NCBI GenBank assembly: GCA_963715785.1 | Contig: OY970276.1 | Location: 2,418,001 to 2,482,000 of the forward strand | Source: LD21 sp963715785 | GTDB lineage: Bacteria; Bacteroidota; Bacteroidia; Bacteroidales; VadinHA17 | Reading direction: 5' to 3' | Length of the DNA stretch: 64,000 nt | In this document: piece after piece, positions 47,796 to 58,095 of the stretch | How positions within the stretch are numbered: the stretch's first letter is position 1 | Layout: each line of letters starts with the position of its first letter | Made by a program: the position numbers and the translations under genes | Notes under the pieces: generated by a model | Databases searched by the model: none | The model's input: the letters and a program-made list of their open reading frames with translations, nothing else | What the model was told of the DNA's origin: nothing

Positions 47796-49742
47796 ATGGC
47801 CGGTTCTAATAAGCATTTGGATATAAGCAAACTTTCTCTTGCAGGTGTAATAGTCACCTTTGGCATAGTATTCGGCGATATTGGAACAAGTCCCCTGTAT
47901 GTTATGAAGGCTATTGTTCACGGGGGGAAGGAATTTAATGAACTGCTCATTTATGGCTCAATGTCTTGTATTTTCTGGACATTGACGCTTCAGACAACCG
48001 TTAAATACATTATTATCACTCTTAGAGTTAACAACAAGGGTGAAGGAGGAATCTATGCTCTTTTTGCGCTAATGCGCAGGAAGTCTTCCTGGGCTGCGAT
48101 ACTCACAATGATTGGCGCCAGTGCATTACTGGCTGATGGGGTTATCACCCCGGCTATCACAGTAACCTCATCAATTGAAGGTCTGCGGTTATTTAATCCA
48201 AATATCCCGGTAATTCCGATAGTACTTATGATTTTTGCTGTCTTGTTTTATATGCAGCAATATGGTACAAATATTGTTGGTGGCTCTTTTGGACCGATAA
48301 TGGTTATTTGGTTCTCAATGCTCGGAATACTGGGTTTTTCCCAACTTATTCATCAGCCTGGTGTATTAAAAGCTCTCAGTCCTGTATATGCAATAAAGTT
48401 CCTCTCTGAATATCCCGGAGGATTCATATTACTTGGCGCAGTTTTCCTGGCTACTACGGGTGCAGAAGCTCTCTACTCAGATCTTGGTCATTGCGGTCTT
48501 AAAAACATCAGGGTGTCCTGGATATTTGTAAAAACCGCACTGCTTCTAAACTATTTCGGGCAATGTGCATGGCTGATGATGCATGGTGCAGAGGATACTA
48601 CAGTAAATCCGTTTTACGGAATCATGCCCCAGTGGTTTCTGCTCACGGGAATCGTAGTTGCAACGGCTGCGGCAATTATCGCAAGTCAGGCGCTTATCAG
48701 CGGATCATTTACTCTGATAAGTGAAGCCATATCTTTGAATTTCTGGCCGAAAATAAGGATATCACATCCGACGCTGTTAAAGGGCCAGGTATATGTCCCT
48801 TTTATGAACTGGTTTCTATGGATTGCGTGCAGTGTTGTAGTGCTTATGTTCAGAGAATCGATAAACCTTGAGGCCGCCTACGGACTTTCGATCACCATAA
48901 CAATGATCATGACCACCCTGCTGCTTTCAAATTATTTATATCAGAAGGGAGTGCATTTTAAGTTAGTCATGCTGCTTATGGTAGTGTTTCTGACAATTGA
49001 AGGCACCTTCCTCATGGCAAATCTTCATAAATTCACTCATGGAGGATGGTTTACGATTCTGCTTGCTTCACTGTTCTTTTTAGTTATGTACGGGTGGTAT
49101 TTTGGGCGAAAATTAAAGAACCGGTATGTGACTTTTACATCCCTTGATCAGCACATCGATCTCTTTAAGGATCTGTCGAAAGATGACTCTGTTCCTAAGA
49201 TTGCAACAAATCTGGTATATATTATTAAAGCAAACCGTCTCGACCAGGTTGAGTCAAAAGTTATTTTTTCAATATTCCAAAAGCAGCCCAAGCGTGCAGA
49301 TACATATTGGTTCTTGCATCTTGACAGGATTGATGAGCCCAACACCTTTGAGTATAAGGTGACACATATTATTCCCGGTATTTTGATAAGGATTGATTTC
49401 AGGATAGGATTTAAAGTGGAGCCTAAGCTGAACCTCTATTTCAAGGAAGCGCTTGAAGATCTTACGGAAGCCGGGGAAATAAAACTTGAAAGCAGTTTTC
49501 CTTCATTGAAGAAACATGCTCTTCCTGCTGATTTTAAATATGTTCTTATTGACCGTATAATGCCGCAGGATTATAATTTATCCAGCGGAGAAAATATAAT
49601 ACTTGCCCTGCATGCGATTTCACGGCTCTTCTGTATTTCTGACGTAAAGGCATTACAGCTCGATTCCTCAAATACTATCGAGGAACAGGTTCCGATCACA
49701 ATTGATCAGCCTATTGACAAGCGGATCACCCGTGTCCCCTGA
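47796..49742 (+). CDS. kup: KUP-family potassium uptake protein
   Basis: A 648-residue K+/H+ symporter of the inner membrane. The N-terminal TM1 contains the family motif FGIVFGDIGTSPLYVMKAI; further blocks are NNKGEGGIYALFALMRR, GASALLADGVITPAITV, TGAEALYSDLGHCG and QALISGSFTLISEA, giving 12 TM segments to ~residue 440 and a ~200-residue cytoplasmic tail. Normal length. Stand-alone gene, 160 bases before cstA. Confidence 0.95.
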   Translation: MAGSNKHLDISKLSLAGVIVTFGIVFGDIGTSPLYVMKAIVHGGKEFNELLIYGSMSCIFWTLTLQTTVKYIIITLRVNNKGEGGIYALFALMRRKSSWAAILTMIGASALLADGVITPAITVTSSIEGLRLFNPNIPVIPIVLMIFAVLFYMQQYGTNIVGGSFGPIMVIWFSMLGILGFSQLIHQPGVLKALSPVYAIKFLSEYPGGFILLGAVFLATTGAEALYSDLGHCGLKNIRVSWIFVKTALLLNYFGQCAWLMMHGAEDTTVNPFYGIMPQWFLLTGIVVATAAAIIASQALISGSFTLISEAISLNFWPKIRISHPTLLKGQVYVPFMNWFLWIACSVVVLMFRESINLEAAYGLSITITMIMTTLLLSNYLYQKGVHFKLVMLLMVVFLTIEGTFLMANLHKFTHGGWFTILLASLFFLVMYGWYFGRKLKNRYVTFTSLDQHIDLFKDLSKDDSVPKIATNLVYIIKANRLDQVESKVIFSIFQKQPKRADTYWFLHLDRIDEPNTFEYKVTHIIPGILIRIDFRIGFKVEPKLNLYFKEALEDLTEAGEIKLESSFPSLKKHALPADFKYVLIDRIMPQDYNLSSGENIILALHAISRLFCISDVKALQLDSSNTIEEQVPITIDQPIDKRITRVP

Positions 49743-49904
49743 GCTGAAAGGTACTTTGATCAGTAATTTCTGACAAAGCTGAGTGCCAGACAGCCCTTTC
49801 TCATATTCCTGCAAAAAATACCGGTTTTTCATGACAGATGGAATTGCATGGGAATCAGATATTAGTTACATTTCCGGTGCAATCATTTAAAAAGGATCTG
49901 ATCA

Positions 49905-51716
49905 ATGAATGCAATGCCTTTTGTTATAGCGACAATTGCAGTCTTTGTTATTGCATACAGGCTTTATTTCAGTTTTATCGCAGCCAAAGTTGCTGTGAGG
50001 AATGACCTGGTTCAGACTCCTGCCCACAGATTATATGATGGTCAGAATTATTACCCCATGAATAAATGGGTTCTGTTTGGACATCATTTTGCTGCTATTG
50101 CGGGAGCCGGACCTCTGGTTGGTCCGGTACTGGCTGCGCAGTTTGGATTTATGCCTGGGTTTTTGTGGATGCTTATCGGGGCTGTAATGGCCGGTTCAGT
50201 TCATGATTATATAATTCTTACTGCATCAGTACAATACGATGGTAAATCACTTGCAGCAATCGCGAAAGAGGAAATAAACAAACTGAGCGGTTTTACAACG
50301 ACCTTTGCAGTAATTCTTATACTTATTGTAGCTATGGCGGGGCTGGGACTTGTTGTAATCAATGCCCTCGCAGAAAGCTCCTGGGGAACATTTACCATCG
50401 CTTCTACCATTCCTATTGCACTGATAATGGGTATATGGATGTTCAGGATACGGAAGGGCAAAACTCTCGAAGCAACAATATTTGGTGTGATAATGCTCGT
50501 TCTGGCAGTTATAGCAGGCAGGTATATTCCAGGTTCTCAATTTGCTGAGATGTTCACCTTCAGTCGCAGAACCCTTACAATATTGCTGGCAGTATATGGT
50601 TTTCTTGCTTCTGTTCTTCCTGTCTGGCTTTTACTTTCCCCCCGCGATTACCTGAGCTCTATAATGAAAATCTCGGTTATCGGATTGCTGGCTATTGGAT
50701 TAATTATTGTGGCTCCGGAAATAAAAATGCCCGCCTTCACTGAGTACTGTAAGGGGGGAGGACCGATTATTCCGGGGAAATTATTTCCTTACCTTTTTAT
50801 CACCATAGCCTGCGGAGCCATTTCGGGTTTCCATTCCCTTGTCAGTTCAGGGACCACCCCAAAAATGATCATGCACGAATCTGATATTAAGGCTATTGCT
50901 GTAGGCTCGATGCTTACGGAAGGTGTGGTAAGCATAATGGCATTAATTGCCGCAACAAGTCTGTTGCCGCTTGATTATTTTCAGATAAATGTACCAGTGG
51001 AAAAGCTGCAGGCTATCCTGCCAAAGCTTCATGCAATGGGATTTACTGAAACAAATCTAAATCAGCTTTCAGCAAGCGTGGGTGAGAAGATCGCAGGCCG
51101 TACAGGAGGAGCTGTATCACTGGGTGTAGGCATGGCATATATCTTCTCTTCAATTCCGGGAATGAAGCATCTTATGTCTTACTGGTATCATTTTGCCATA
51201 ATGTTCGAGGCATTATTCATTCTTACAACCATCGATGCAGGCACCAGAATAGGAAGGTTCTTATTACAGGAGGCTCTTGGAAAGGTTTATAAGCCGTTTC
51301 AGAAAACAAACTGGCTTCCCGGGAATCTTCTGACGAGCGGATTAATGGTATTTGCCTGGGCTTATTTTATTTATACCGGCACAGTCTCAACTATTTGGCC
51401 AATGTTCGGAACGGCAAATCAGCTGCTTGCGACGATAGCTCTGACTGTTGGCACCTCTTTCATAATTAACAGGGGAAGAATAAGATATGCCTGGGTGACA
51501 ATTGCGCCCCTGATTTTTGTGGGAGTCACCACTATGACAGCTGCTTATTTAAATATTACAAACATTTATATTCCCCAGGTTTGGGAACCAACCACTCTTG
51601 TTCCAGGATTAATAAACCTGTTATTGACCCTCTGTATAATGATCTGTGTTCTGATCATTTTTACAAATGCAGTGCCTAAGTGGGTTATGGCATTCAGATT
51701 TCGGGAGGCGGTGTAA
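49905..51716 (+). CDS. cstA: carbon starvation protein A (CstA) transporter
   Basis: A 603-residue polytopic membrane protein. Blocks HRLYDGQNYYPMNKWVLFGHHFAAIAGAGPLVGPVLA, GSVHDYIIL, SGFHSLVSSGTTPKMI and TTIDAGTRIGRF are the hallmarks of CstA, implicated in peptide or pyruvate uptake. The SD is AAAAAGGATC, 10 bases before the ATG. The 3' end overlaps the convergent dehydrogenase-like gene by 23 bases. Confidence 0.95.
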   Translation: MNAMPFVIATIAVFVIAYRLYFSFIAAKVAVRNDLVQTPAHRLYDGQNYYPMNKWVLFGHHFAAIAGAGPLVGPVLAAQFGFMPGFLWMLIGAVMAGSVHDYIILTASVQYDGKSLAAIAKEEINKLSGFTTTFAVILILIVAMAGLGLVVINALAESSWGTFTIASTIPIALIMGIWMFRIRKGKTLEATIFGVIMLVLAVIAGRYIPGSQFAEMFTFSRRTLTILLAVYGFLASVLPVWLLLSPRDYLSSIMKISVIGLLAIGLIIVAPEIKMPAFTEYCKGGGPIIPGKLFPYLFITIACGAISGFHSLVSSGTTPKMIMHESDIKAIAVGSMLTEGVVSIMALIAATSLLPLDYFQINVPVEKLQAILPKLHAMGFTETNLNQLSASVGEKIAGRTGGAVSLGVGMAYIFSSIPGMKHLMSYWYHFAIMFEALFILTTIDAGTRIGRFLLQEALGKVYKPFQKTNWLPGNLLTSGLMVFAWAYFIYTGTVSTIWPMFGTANQLLATIALTVGTSFIINRGRIRYAWVTIAPLIFVGVTTMTAAYLNITNIYIPQVWEPTTLVPGLINLLLTLCIMICVLIIFTNAVPKWVMAFRFREAV

Positions 51717-52734
51717 TACGCAGTGATTCTTTAACTCCGAAGATCTCTTCTGAGTTCAATATCAGTTCTACATACTGTGCTCTTTTGTAAACAAAAGGAT
51801 TATTTGAGAGCTTGTTTTTTGAAAGTTTGCCCCTGAACTCTGAAATATTGTTGTAGCCTTTACTATCCATCCAGTCCTCTATCTCAGATTTCATTACATT
51901 GATGTGCGACAGCCCGTTTTTATATATCGCGCTTACCACCTGAACGCTGGTTGCGCCCGACAGGAGGAGTTTTATTACATCATTACCGCTGAATACTCCC
52001 AGACTGCTGCAGATATCGGCAGAGATATTGTCAAATAAGAGCCCTGCATATCTCAGCGACTTCTTATAATCTCCCTTATGGCTAAGGTGTGATGTTTTTA
52101 TATGCTTCTCATTTACTACATCAATATCGGGCTGAAAAAATGAATTAAACAGTACAAAACCATCGGCTCCTGATTTATCAAGCCTCTGGATAAAATTCAG
52201 AATATTGGAGTAATCGGGGCTTAGCTTAATGCTGACAGGTATAGAGATACTCTTTTTTATTTCCAACAGTGTGTTAATCTGTTGATCTTCAATATCTTTT
52301 GAGCTTATATTGAAGTCGAGAGGGATCTGGTAAAAGTTAAGTTCAATTCCGGCGACGCCTGTTTCGCTAAGAAGCTTAGCATATTTAACCCAGGTATCGT
52401 TATTTACTGCATTGAGGCTGGCAATAACGGGAATGGACAGACTCTCGCATGCATTCCTTAAATTTAAAAGATGCTCATCCGGACCGGCATGCTGAATATT
52501 TGGATGGATCTGAACCATTTCGGCATAGAGGTCATTAAATTCATTGAGTCTTTCTTCGAGCTGAAAGCTCTCCAGCTGGATCTGTTCTTCAAAGAGGGAT
52601 CTGTAAACTATAGCTGCTGCACCGTTTTCCTCGGCTTTTTTCAGATTGTCGTGATCTGTTACAAGATTGGAAGCGCCCAAAATAATCGGGTTACTGAGAT
52701 CGAGTCCCATGTACCTGGTCGAAAGTTTATTCAT
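51694..52734 (-). CDS. dihydroorotate dehydrogenase-like flavoprotein
   Basis: A 346-residue TIM-barrel protein starting MNKLSTRYMGLDLSNPIILGAS (DHOD family N-terminus) with IPVIASLNAVNNDTW, VSIKLSPDYSNI, GADGFVLFNSFFQPDID and the FMN phosphate-loop region SGNDVIKLLLSGATSVQVVSA. Similar to PyrD class 1 but annotated in many genomes as dihydroorotate dehydrogenase-like, since the catalytic loop is not that of PyrD1A. True substrate uncertain; pyrE is far away. Confidence 0.8.
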   Translation of the reverse strand: MNKLSTRYMGLDLSNPIILGASNLVTDHDNLKKAEENGAAAIVYRSLFEEQIQLESFQLEERLNEFNDLYAEMVQIHPNIQHAGPDEHLLNLRNACESLSIPVIASLNAVNNDTWVKYAKLLSETGVAGIELNFYQIPLDFNISSKDIEDQQINTLLEIKKSISIPVSIKLSPDYSNILNFIQRLDKSGADGFVLFNSFFQPDIDVVNEKHIKTSHLSHKGDYKKSLRYAGLLFDNISADICSSLGVFSGNDVIKLLLSGATSVQVVSAIYKNGLSHINVMKSEIEDWMDSKGYNNISEFRGKLSKNKLSNNPFVYKRAQYVELILNSEEIFGVKESLRITPPPEI

Positions 52735-52753
52735 TAGCTTGATTTTAGTGAAA

Positions 52754-53107
52754 TTATTCTATATAGTCTTCATCTAGATCGTTGTGGTCATCTCCTCCCA
52801 GGCTGTAATAATTGTTCTCTTCATCTTCACTGCCGATAAATTCAAGATCATCATCCAGTTCCGAACCGGGGACATCCAGATCGCTGCCTGACATATCCTC
52901 TTCAAAATCCTTTTCATTGTTTAATCCGGGCTTGTTATAATTTTTCGGAGAGTTCAGATTTGACGGGTCTTCAGGATTTATGTCCCTGTCTTTCTGATAC
53001 ACTCCGTAAATATCTTCAGTGGGCGGATATGGAGGGTATCCATATAGATCATCATCCTGTATATCATCGGGGCGAGGCTTCTTTACTTTACTGGTTTTAT
53101 TTTTCAT
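52754..53107 (-). CDS. acidic, low-complexity hypothetical protein
   Basis: About 117 residues from MKNKTSKVKKPRPDDIQ (53107; an in-frame ATG at 53122 is possible). After a basic N-terminus it is Asp/Glu/Asn/Pro-rich (DDDLYGYPPYPPTEDIYG, then FEEDMSGSDLDVPG, DLEFIGSEDEE). No TM or signal. Probably disordered; similar acidic proteins are common but unnamed in Bacteroidetes. No function assigned. It sits 19 bases upstream of the dehydrogenase-like gene on the same strand. Confidence 0.65.
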   Translation of the reverse strand: MKNKTSKVKKPRPDDIQDDDLYGYPPYPPTEDIYGVYQKDRDINPEDPSNLNSPKNYNKPGLNNEKDFEEDMSGSDLDVPGSELDDDLEFIGSEDEENNYYSLGGDDHNDLDEDYIE

Positions 53108-53122
53108 ATGGTTCTTCAGCAC

Positions 53123-53492
53123 TCAAATATTCAACTTGTAATTATTTATAAAACCTGCTTTTATGCTAATTATACTCACCGATTCCGGTTTTTAATTATG
53201 TTATAATAAACAAATTCATAACTTTCATTGTTCATATTGAAATTGAATATTAATTGCTGATGGAATTATTGAACAGATGATGGTAGTTGGAAGTAAATCG
53301 TGAAATTTTGTCCATCTGATTTCGTTTTCTAAAGAGGCCGGTTAAATATTTTTCTATTCAATTTTGTTCCTGATAAGCTGAAAAACTGTTTATTGTTATA
53401 TTTGTATTTATTAAACTTAAAAATCATATATTTAGATCAGTTTTTGGTTTAATAGAACGAAGTAATAAATTACATTCAACGCTTTAAAATTT
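53123..53492. other. intergenic region before the nuo operon with putative promoter
   Basis: 370 AT-rich bases between the acidic-protein gene (minus) and nuoA. TATATTTG at 53397-53404 fits TAnnTTTG and would start transcription near 53411, ~80 bases before nuoA; the -33 element is not convincing. No RNA or ORF recognised. Confidence 0.45.
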
Positions 53493-53915
53493 ATGTTGTT
53501 GGTACAAAATATTACTTTCTGGCCCTTTATAGTTTTCTCATTTGTTGTAATTTTCCTCATTGGTATAATGATTGGTCTTTCATACGTTCTCGGAGAACGG
53601 CATAATGAAAAGACCACTGATGATCCATATGAATCAGGTATCCCTGTAACGGGTGATGCCAGGCTTCGATTCTCCTCCGGTTTTTATATAATAGCAATGT
53701 TCTTCGTAATTTTTGATCTTGATGCCGCATTCATAATGCTGTGGGCTGTATCATTCCGCGAACTTGGTATTGCCGGCTATATAGGGATATTGATATTCAT
53801 AGGATTGCTGGTTGTGCTCCTTGTCTATGAGCTCAGTATCGGAGCTCTGGATTTCGGACCAAACGGGAAAAAAATATTGAAGTACAAAAACAGGATTAAA
53901 GATGATATTATATGA
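53493..53915 (+). CDS. nuoA: NADH-quinone oxidoreductase subunit A
   Basis: A 140-residue subunit with three TM helices. YESGIPVTGDARLRFSSGFYIIAMFFVIFDLD matches the conserved NuoA loop and TM2, which sits near the quinone site. The stop overlaps nuoB by 4 bases (ATGA). First gene of the complex I operon. Confidence 0.93.
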   Translation: MLLVQNITFWPFIVFSFVVIFLIGIMIGLSYVLGERHNEKTTDDPYESGIPVTGDARLRFSSGFYIIAMFFVIFDLDAAFIMLWAVSFRELGIAGYIGILIFIGLLVVLLVYELSIGALDFGPNGKKILKYKNRIKDDII

Positions 53916-54535
53916 AGAATGACCAGGCTATTTCTTCCGGATTCAGAAACGACACTGAAGAAGAGGCGGTTAGAAGATCTGTGCTGCTCGGAAGACTTGA
54001 TGACATGATCACCTGGGGCAGAAAAAACTCTATCTGGCCTTTTAACTTCGGTCTATCCTGCTGCTTTGTTGAAATGGCGACAGCATTGACAAGCCGGTAT
54101 GATATAGCACGATTCGGAGGTGAGGTAATTCGAGGGACACCCCGTGAAGCTGATGTAATGGTGATTGCAGGTACGGTATTCCTGAAGATGGCTCCGATAA
54201 TCCAGAGGCTATATGAACAGATGATGGCTCCAAGGTGGGTTATCTCAATGGGCTCCTGTGCGAATTCCGGAGGGATGTACGACATATACAGTGTCATTCA
54301 GGGAGTTGATAAGTTTTTGCCGGTTGATGTTTATGTCTCTGGATGTCCGCCAAGGCCTGATGCATTTCTTGAAGGATTGCTTTTATTAAGGGATTCGATT
54401 GGTAAGGAGCAACGTCCCTATAGCTGGGTTATCGGTCCGCAGGGAATTCATCGTGGAGAAAAGATTTCCATGAGGGATAAGAAAATGGAAAAACGATCTG
54501 AGATGGGCACGATCAGGCCAATGAATGAAATTTAA
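53912..54535 (+). CDS. nuoB: NADH-quinone oxidoreductase subunit B
   Basis: A 207-residue peripheral-arm subunit holding cluster N2. The four ligand cysteines are in FGLSCCFVEM, MGSCANSGGMYD and VSGCPPRPDAF, as in all NuoB. C-terminal extension of charged residues (KKMEKRSEMGTIRP). Begins with an ATGA overlap of nuoA. Confidence 0.95.
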   Translation: MKNDQAISSGFRNDTEEEAVRRSVLLGRLDDMITWGRKNSIWPFNFGLSCCFVEMATALTSRYDIARFGGEVIRGTPREADVMVIAGTVFLKMAPIIQRLYEQMMAPRWVISMGSCANSGGMYDIYSVIQGVDKFLPVDVYVSGCPPRPDAFLEGLLLLRDSIGKEQRPYSWVIGPQGIHRGEKISMRDKKMEKRSEMGTIRPMNEI

Positions 54536-54562
54536 TATCGGCTTACGTAGAGAAATAAATAT

Positions 54563-56317
54563 ATGGACCGGAAAGATCGCGATATAATCTCTGAACTGAG
54601 CGCTAAATTTGGTGACCAGAAGGTCATACATGTACAGAAAACACGAGATGAGACCCCGACGATATGGATTGACAGGAGCGACCTTGTCGGGTTATTAAAA
54701 TATCTGAAAAACGATATAGATCTTCCTTATAAAATGTTGTACGATCTGACCGGCATCGATGAACGCACACGTACAAAAAAGGGAGATCAGCCTTCCGGCG
54801 ATTTTTCTGTTGTCTACCATCTGACCTCTTTTGAAAGAAATCAGGATATAAGAGTAAAGGTAGCCCTTAATGGCGGTGACATAAACATTCCCAGCATAAC
54901 AAATGTTTGGGAATCAGCGAACTGGTATGAGCGCGAAGCATTTGATATGTTTGGCATTAACTTTTCAGGTCATCCTAACCTTACCAGAATACTAATGCCA
55001 AAGAGCTGGAAAGGACATCCTTTAAGAAAGGAGCATGCAGCCAGGGCTACAGATCTCGATCCCTTTGTAATGACGGATGCGCTCCGTGACGAAGAAGAGG
55101 GAAATCTGAAGTTTAATCCGGAAGAGTACGGATTGGATACAAAAAGCGAAGACAGTGATTTCATGTTTCTTAATGTCGGCCCGCAGCATCCGGGAACTCA
55201 TGGATTATTGCGGCTGATCGTTCAGCTGCATGGGGAAGATATTGTCAATGTTATACCTGATATCGGTTTCCATCACAGGGGAGCTGAAAAGATGGGTGAG
55301 AGGCAATCGTGGCATACATTTATACCTTATACCGACAGGATCGATTACCTGGGAGGCGTCATGAATAATCTGGCATACCTGCTCTCAGTCGAAAAGCTTG
55401 CCGGGATTGAGCTACCTGAAAGGGCCCAGGTGATAAGGATAATGATGAGTGAACTCTTCCGTATAGCCAGCCATCTGGTATGGCTTGGAACATTTGCCCA
55501 GGATCTGGGACAGATGTCTCCGGTGTTTTATGCATTCAATGACAGGGAAAGAATATTTGATATAGTAGGGGCAATAACCGGAGGACGAATGCATCCGTCA
55601 TGGTTCAGGATCGGCGGCGTTGCACATGACCTTCCGGAAGGATGGGATAAGCTGATGCAGGATTTTGTTGATTACTTTCCGAAAAGGCTCAGGGAATTTG
55701 AAAATATTGTTATTAAAAACCGGATTTTAAAGGCGCGCACTATTGGAATAGGCGTTTATACTGCCCGCGAAGCAATAGATTGGGGAATTACCGGATCGGG
55801 ACTAAGAGCCACCGGCTATGACTGGGATTATCGTAAAAAAAGACCCTATTCGGGTATTGATAATTTTGAATTTGATATACCGCTGGGTAAAAATGGCGAC
55901 TGCTACGACAGGGCGTTGGTGAGAACGGAAGAAATGCGGCAGAGTCTGAGAATCATACAGCAGTGCATAAAAAATATGCCGGCAGGCGATTACAAATCGG
56001 ATAATCCCCTCGCTATACCGCCCAGGAAAGAAAAGACCATGACGGATATTGAGACTCTTATAAATCATTTTGTTGGGGTTGCCTGGGGTCCGGTAATTCC
56101 TGCAGGAGAGGCAATGGTCCCGATAGAAGCATCCAAAGGCAGCAACGGATATTACCTTATAAGCGACGGAAGCACCTCTTCATACAGGTCCAGGATTCGG
56201 ACTCCGTCCTTTCCTCATATTCAGATGCTGCCATTTATCACCAAAGGTTATACTATACCCGATTTGCTGGCTATCCTGGGAGCTATGGATTTTGTGCTGG
56301 CCGATCTTGACCGTTGA
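54563..56317 (+). CDS. nuoCD: NADH-quinone oxidoreductase fused subunit C/D
   Basis: A 584-residue fusion of NuoC (residues ~1-180, with the 30-kDa motif ESANWYEREAFDMFGINFSGHPNLTRI) and NuoD (~210-584, with FLNVGPQHPGTHGLLRLIVQL, PDIGFHHRGAEKMGERQSW, PYTDRIDYLGG, the 49-kDa quinone-site block, and the C-terminal GAMDFVLADLDR). Such fusions are known in several lineages, E. coli included. Intact and complete. Confidence 0.95.
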   Translation: MDRKDRDIISELSAKFGDQKVIHVQKTRDETPTIWIDRSDLVGLLKYLKNDIDLPYKMLYDLTGIDERTRTKKGDQPSGDFSVVYHLTSFERNQDIRVKVALNGGDINIPSITNVWESANWYEREAFDMFGINFSGHPNLTRILMPKSWKGHPLRKEHAARATDLDPFVMTDALRDEEEGNLKFNPEEYGLDTKSEDSDFMFLNVGPQHPGTHGLLRLIVQLHGEDIVNVIPDIGFHHRGAEKMGERQSWHTFIPYTDRIDYLGGVMNNLAYLLSVEKLAGIELPERAQVIRIMMSELFRIASHLVWLGTFAQDLGQMSPVFYAFNDRERIFDIVGAITGGRMHPSWFRIGGVAHDLPEGWDKLMQDFVDYFPKRLREFENIVIKNRILKARTIGIGVYTAREAIDWGITGSGLRATGYDWDYRKKRPYSGIDNFEFDIPLGKNGDCYDRALVRTEEMRQSLRIIQQCIKNMPAGDYKSDNPLAIPPRKEKTMTDIETLINHFVGVAWGPVIPAGEAMVPIEASKGSNGYYLISDGSTSSYRSRIRTPSFPHIQMLPFITKGYTIPDLLAILGAMDFVLADLDR

Positions 56318-56349
56318 ATTACTGACATTGAATAAAGATTAGAATAATA

Positions 56350-56814
56350 ATGCTTAGTGAAGAAGAAATAAAGGAGATTCAACAGGAGATCAAACAATAT
56401 CCTTATCCGTCAGTGGCATGCATTGATGCTCTGAAAATTGTTCAGCAGCACAGGGGATGGGTTTCAGACGAGTCGATAAAAGACATTGCGCAGCTTCTAA
56501 AGATCTCAGACGAAGATGTGGACGGGGTTGCAACCTTCTACAGCAGGATTTACCGCAGGCCGGTCGGCAGGAATGTGATACTCATCTGTGATAGTGTGAG
56601 CTGCATGGTTATGGGCTATAAAACTTTGTATGAGCATATTTCAGCCATGCTGGGAATCAGTTTCGGCGGGACAACTGCCGATGGACGCTTCACTCTTCTT
56701 CCGATTTCCTGTCTTGGTGATTGTGACAACGCTCCTGCCATGATGATCAACAATGATCATTACAACAGATTGACGATAGAAAAGGTAGATGAATTACTGA
56801 AGCTTTATAAATAG
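56350..56814 (+). CDS. nuoE: NADH-quinone oxidoreductase subunit E
   Basis: A 154-residue subunit of the NADH-oxidising module. The 2Fe-2S (N1a) ligands are seen in LICDSVSCMVMG (C-x4-C) and ISCLGDCDNAPAMM (C-x3-C). N-terminal helical part ending DGVATFYSRIYRRPVG. nuoF starts 6 bases later. Confidence 0.94.
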   Translation: MLSEEEIKEIQQEIKQYPYPSVACIDALKIVQQHRGWVSDESIKDIAQLLKISDEDVDGVATFYSRIYRRPVGRNVILICDSVSCMVMGYKTLYEHISAMLGISFGGTTADGRFTLLPISCLGDCDNAPAMMINNDHYNRLTIEKVDELLKLYK

Positions 56815-56820
56815 TCGAAG

Positions 56821-58095
56821 ATGGAAAGACCTTTAACCAGTCATATAAAGCCGGGAAGTATTGCATTAAGCCTGGAAAAATACAAACAGACAGGTGGATA
56901 TGATAGTCTTCGCAAAGCCTTGAAGGAGATGGCACCGTCTGAGATAACCAGCCTCGTAAAAGCTTCTAATTTACTGGGGCGCGGTGGCGCCGGATTCCCT
57001 ACAGGAATAAAATGGAGCCTGGTTCCGATGGACGGAGAAAATTCCAAGCCAAAATACCTGGTATGCAATGCTGATGAGATGGAGCCGGGGACATTCAAAG
57101 ACAGATTTCTTCTTGAAGGCAATCCCCATCAGCTAATAGAAGGCATGATCATTTCAGCTTATGCAATTCAGGCTGAGAAAGCATATATTTTCCTGCGCTG
57201 GGCTTATAAAAAAGCTGAGGCAGCTCTTCGAAAAGCCATTGATGAAGCTTATAAGGCAGGTTATCTTGGCAAAAATATCATGGGTTCAGGCTTTAATCTC
57301 GATCTTTATGTACATTCGAGTGCGGGGCGTTATATGTGCGGAGAGGAGACTGCTTTGCTGAACTCGCTTGAAGGAAAGAGGGCTCTGCCACGCACCAAGC
57401 CGCCGTTCCCGGCTATCAGCGGGCTGTTTGGCAGACCTACAGTTGTTAATAATGTTGAAACCCTTTCCTGGTTACGCCATCTGGTTGAAAATGGGGCAGA
57501 ATGGTTTAAAGGATTGAGCCTTACACCAACGGGAGGTACCAAGTTGTTTGGGGTAAGCGGAAAAGTGAAAAACCCCGGCACCTGGGAACTGCCTCTTGGA
57601 ATAACCATGCGTGAACTTTTAGAGGAACATGCCGGTGGAATGACCTCAGGCTATAAGTTCAGGGGGACCCTGCCGGGAGGTGCATCTACTGATTTTCTCA
57701 TTGAGGAACATCTTGATGTTAAGATGGATTTTTCAACCATTGCGGCAGTTGGAAGCAGACTGGGCACCGGGACAATGATCATCCTCGATGATAAGACCTG
57801 TCCTGTCGCATTTATCCATAATGTAGAGAAGTTCTTTGCTCTCGAGAGTTGTGGCTGGTGCACTCCCTGCCGGGAAGGTCTCCCATGGGTTGAAAAGATG
57901 CTTGCTTCAATAGAGGAAGGAACAGGCAAGATGGAATATCTTGATTTATTGGCTCATAATGCAAAATTTATGGGACCTGGAAACACATTCTGTGCGCATG
58001 CACCCGGCGCTGCAGAACCTTTGCAAAGCGGACTGAAATTTTTTCACGACGATTTCGTTAAGCACATCACTGATAAAAAATGCCCATGGAGATGA
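56821..58095 (+). CDS. nuoF: NADH-quinone oxidoreductase subunit F
   Basis: A 424-residue flavoprotein subunit that takes electrons from NADH. GRGGAGFPTGIKWSLVP (nucleotide loop), CNADEMEPGTFKDR and GAGRYMCGEET-like HSSAGRYMCGEETAL blocks bind NADH and FMN. ESCGWCTPCREG and NTFCAHAPGA carry the 4Fe-4S (N3) ligands. Stop overlaps nuoG (ATGA). Confidence 0.95.
   Translation: MERPLTSHIKPGSIALSLEKYKQTGGYDSLRKALKEMAPSEITSLVKASNLLGRGGAGFPTGIKWSLVPMDGENSKPKYLVCNADEMEPGTFKDRFLLEGNPHQLIEGMIISAYAIQAEKAYIFLRWAYKKAEAALRKAIDEAYKAGYLGKNIMGSGFNLDLYVHSSAGRYMCGEETALLNSLEGKRALPRTKPPFPAISGLFGRPTVVNNVETLSWLRHLVENGAEWFKGLSLTPTGGTKLFGVSGKVKNPGTWELPLGITMRELLEEHAGGMTSGYKFRGTLPGGASTDFLIEEHLDVKMDFSTIAAVGSRLGTGTMIILDDKTCPVAFIHNVEKFFALESCGWCTPCREGLPWVEKMLASIEEGTGKMEYLDLLAHNAKFMGPGNTFCAHAPGAAEPLQSGLKFFHDDFVKHITDKKCPWR

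Noticed and set aside
54563..56317. nuoCD fusion as a novelty
   Set aside because: Fusion of NuoC and NuoD is well known in several lineages.
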